DNA of 5,994 nt from Halovivax sp. Its GTDB lineage: Archaea; Halobacteriota; Halobacteria; Halobacteriales; Natrialbaceae. Location: assembly GCA_007135505.1 (NCBI GenBank), contig SLIS01000210.1, positions 1 through 5,994 on the forward strand, in the 5' to 3' direction. Position 1 is the first letter of the stretch. The number at the start of each line of letters is the position of its first letter. This document shows positions 4,898 to 5,994 of this stretch, piece after piece. The translations under genes and the position numbers were made by a program. The notes below the pieces were generated by a model. The model did no database searches, was not told the origin of the DNA, and was given only the letters and a program-made list of their open reading frames with translations.

Positions 4898-5994
4898 CTA
4901 GGCCGCTATATTCCCACACTCCATCGCTTCGGTGTAGGTCTCTCCGTTGACTTCGATCTTGTTCCCGGTGCCGCCGGAGATGCAGATTGGGCCGTCGTCG
5001 TTCTTTTTGGCGGTGTTGGCCTGGCCCGTGTTCTTGCTGGATTTCTGCAGTCTGAATCCGTATCGGGCGTTCCTGTTCGCGGTGTTCTTCGAGAGGACGT
5101 TCTTGTCCGACCTGTTCAGCCGGATTCCCCACTCGTTCCGGTTCGTCGTGTTTCCTTTGAGCGTGTTCTTATTGGACTTGTTCAGCCGGATTCCGTGGCT
5201 ATCGTTTCTGTTCGACTTGTTGCCTTCGAGCGTGTTCTCGTGCGATCGGTTCAGTCGGATACCGTAGTCGTCGTTTCGATTCGTCCGGTTTGACGCGAGC
5301 GTATTCTCGTGCGACCGGTTGAGACGGATGCCGTAGTTGTCGTTCTTGTTTGCCGTGTTGCCCTTGAGCGTGTTCTTATCGGACTTGTTCAGGCGGATGC
5401 CGTAGTTGTCGTTCTCGTTCACCTCGTTGCCCTTGAGCGTGTTTTTGTGGGACTTCTGCAGTCGGATGCCGTAGTTGTCGTTTTCGCACGCCTCGTTCTT
5501 GACGAGCTTGTTGTCGTCCGACTGCCGCAGGCGGAAGCCGTAATCGTTGTACCACGACCGGTTCTTTGCGAAGTGATTGTCGGACGAGCCCGTGTGATGT
5601 TTGTCGAGGTAGAACCCGGAGCCATCGTTGCGAGCCGGGTTGTTCCACTTGAACTGGTTCCGACGGGCGTCGAGCAGGTAGATCCCGTGCGTGTTGTACG
5701 TCGTCACGTTGAGATTCACGGCGTTTTTGTCCGAATCGTAGAGATAAATGCCGTACATCTCGTTGTGGTGGGTGGCCGAATCGTAGATCGTACTCCCCTT
5801 CGTCTTGATGAAGGCGATACCGGTATGGCATTTCTTGACGGTCAGGTTCTTGATCGTCACGTTGGAGAGGCGGTCCTGATTGCCATCCCCTTTCTTGTGG
5901 TCCTTCTTCGACGGTCGAACGAGCACGCCGGTTCGACCCGTTTTGTGCGGCGACTTCCCGTCTCCGTTCATCCCGTCACAATCTCCCCCGTTGA
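4898..5994 (-). CDS. NosD-like right-handed parallel beta-helix repeat protein, 5' end beyond window edge
   Basis: Visible are 357 residues from an internal Met at 5971, plus seven more open codons to the edge. From residue 142 to about 323 the chain is built of 22-23-residue coils with consensus N-D-x-Y-G-I-R-L-N-K/R-S-x-K/E-N-T-L-x-x-N-x-x-N-x, matching NosD/PbH1 repeats. Looser coils occupy about 37-141. Such proteins form solenoids with stacked Asn ladders and are usually exported carbohydrate-active, adhesive or cell-surface proteins. No catalytic motif is evident. ATG 5971 lacks a signal peptide and TATA box, and the frame continues upstream as a Gly/Asp-rich stretch (NGGDCDG), so I infer a start and export signal outside the window; a start at 5971 behind GGGGGAG is less likely. 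The C-terminus (GGTGNKIEVNGETY, then AMECGNIAA) caps the helix. Cys at 48, 162, 330 and 352 could form disulfides. By hand count about 60 Lys+Arg face 37 Asp+Glu, so it is strikingly basic for a halophile. Confidence 0.85.
   Translation of the reverse strand, partial: NGGDCDGMNGDGKSPHKTGRTGVLVRPSKKDHKKGDGNQDRLSNVTIKNLTVKKCHTGIAFIKTKGSTIYDSATHHNEMYGIYLYDSDKNAVNLNVTTYNTHGIYLLDARRNQFKWNNPARNDGSGFYLDKHHTGSSDNHFAKNRSWYNDYGFRLRQSDDNKLVKNEACENDNYGIRLQKSHKNTLKGNEVNENDNYGIRLNKSDKNTLKGNTANKNDNYGIRLNRSHENTLASNRTNRNDDYGIRLNRSHENTLEGNKSNRNDSHGIRLNKSNKNTLKGNTTNRNEWGIRLNRSDKNVLSKNTANRNARYGFRLQKSSKNTGQANTAKKNDDGPICISGGTGNKIEVNGETYTEAMECGNIAA
5003..5548 (-). repeat. Tandem 66-69-bp coding repeats (beta-helix coils)
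   Basis: Eight successive units encode residues 142-163 (22 aa), 164-186, 187-209, 210-232, 233-255, 256-278 (23 aa each), 279-300 (22 aa) and 301-323 (23 aa). The six central units (5072-5482) are closest to each other. Units differ by many silent changes, for example the same Arg of GIRL is encoded CGA, CGC, CGT, CGA, CGG, CGG in order, so the array is conserved at the protein level rather than freshly copied. Confidence 0.9.

Noticed and set aside
4856..5293. Val/Arg/Phe-rich plus-strand frame with internal repeats opposite the beta-helix gene
   Set aside because: The repeats are the reverse reading of the beta-helix coils, whose consensus fits a known fold only on the minus strand.
5003..5548. 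Possible CRISPR array or non-coding satellite because of regular 69-bp periodicity
   Set aside because: Units abut without unique spacers, keep one reading frame and vary silently, so they are protein repeats.

Overview
The window looks like a chromosomal segment of a haloarchaeon (class Halobacteria). The DNA is GC-rich and third codon positions are mostly G or C. Most predicted proteins are acidic. Several promoters are TATA boxes about 27-30 nt from the start codon, which fits leaderless mRNAs. The protein set is archaeal: ribosomal protein S19e, a PDCD5-family protein, archaeal-type ThiL and a haloarchaeal M50 membrane protease. Family calls are from memory of protein motifs; no database search was run.

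Left part (1-1290, minus strand): a conserved information-processing cluster is read right to left, rps19e, then a PDCD5-family gene, then a PP-loop (SGGKDS) ATP-pyrophosphatase-type gene cut by the left edge. The last two overlap by one base (TAATG). Middle (1291-3772): thiL (thiamine-monophosphate kinase) is divergent from rps19e across a 332-bp spacer. It converges on a six-to-seven-helix M50 (site-2-protease-like) gene on the minus strand. Right of that (4001-4246, minus) is a small winged-helix-like protein of the type annotated DUF7123.

About 650 bp without a convincing gene (4247-4897) follows, with an AT-rich half and a bipartite inverted repeat. The right edge (4898-5994, minus) is the 3' part of a NosD-like right-handed beta-helix gene with 23-residue repeats. 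It is unusually basic and Asn/Lys-rich for a halophile, although its codon use is host-like.

The rps19e-PDCD5-PP-loop genes form a likely co-expression unit. The other genes look independently transcribed, and I see no functional pathway joining them. No mobile element, CRISPR array, tRNA or rRNA was recognised. I do not see a clear new multi-gene system. The observations most worth checking are the beta-helix protein, with its glycosylation-sequon ladder and basic charge, and two neighbouring promoters whose TATA boxes each sit in the 9-nt spacer of a perfect inverted repeat.
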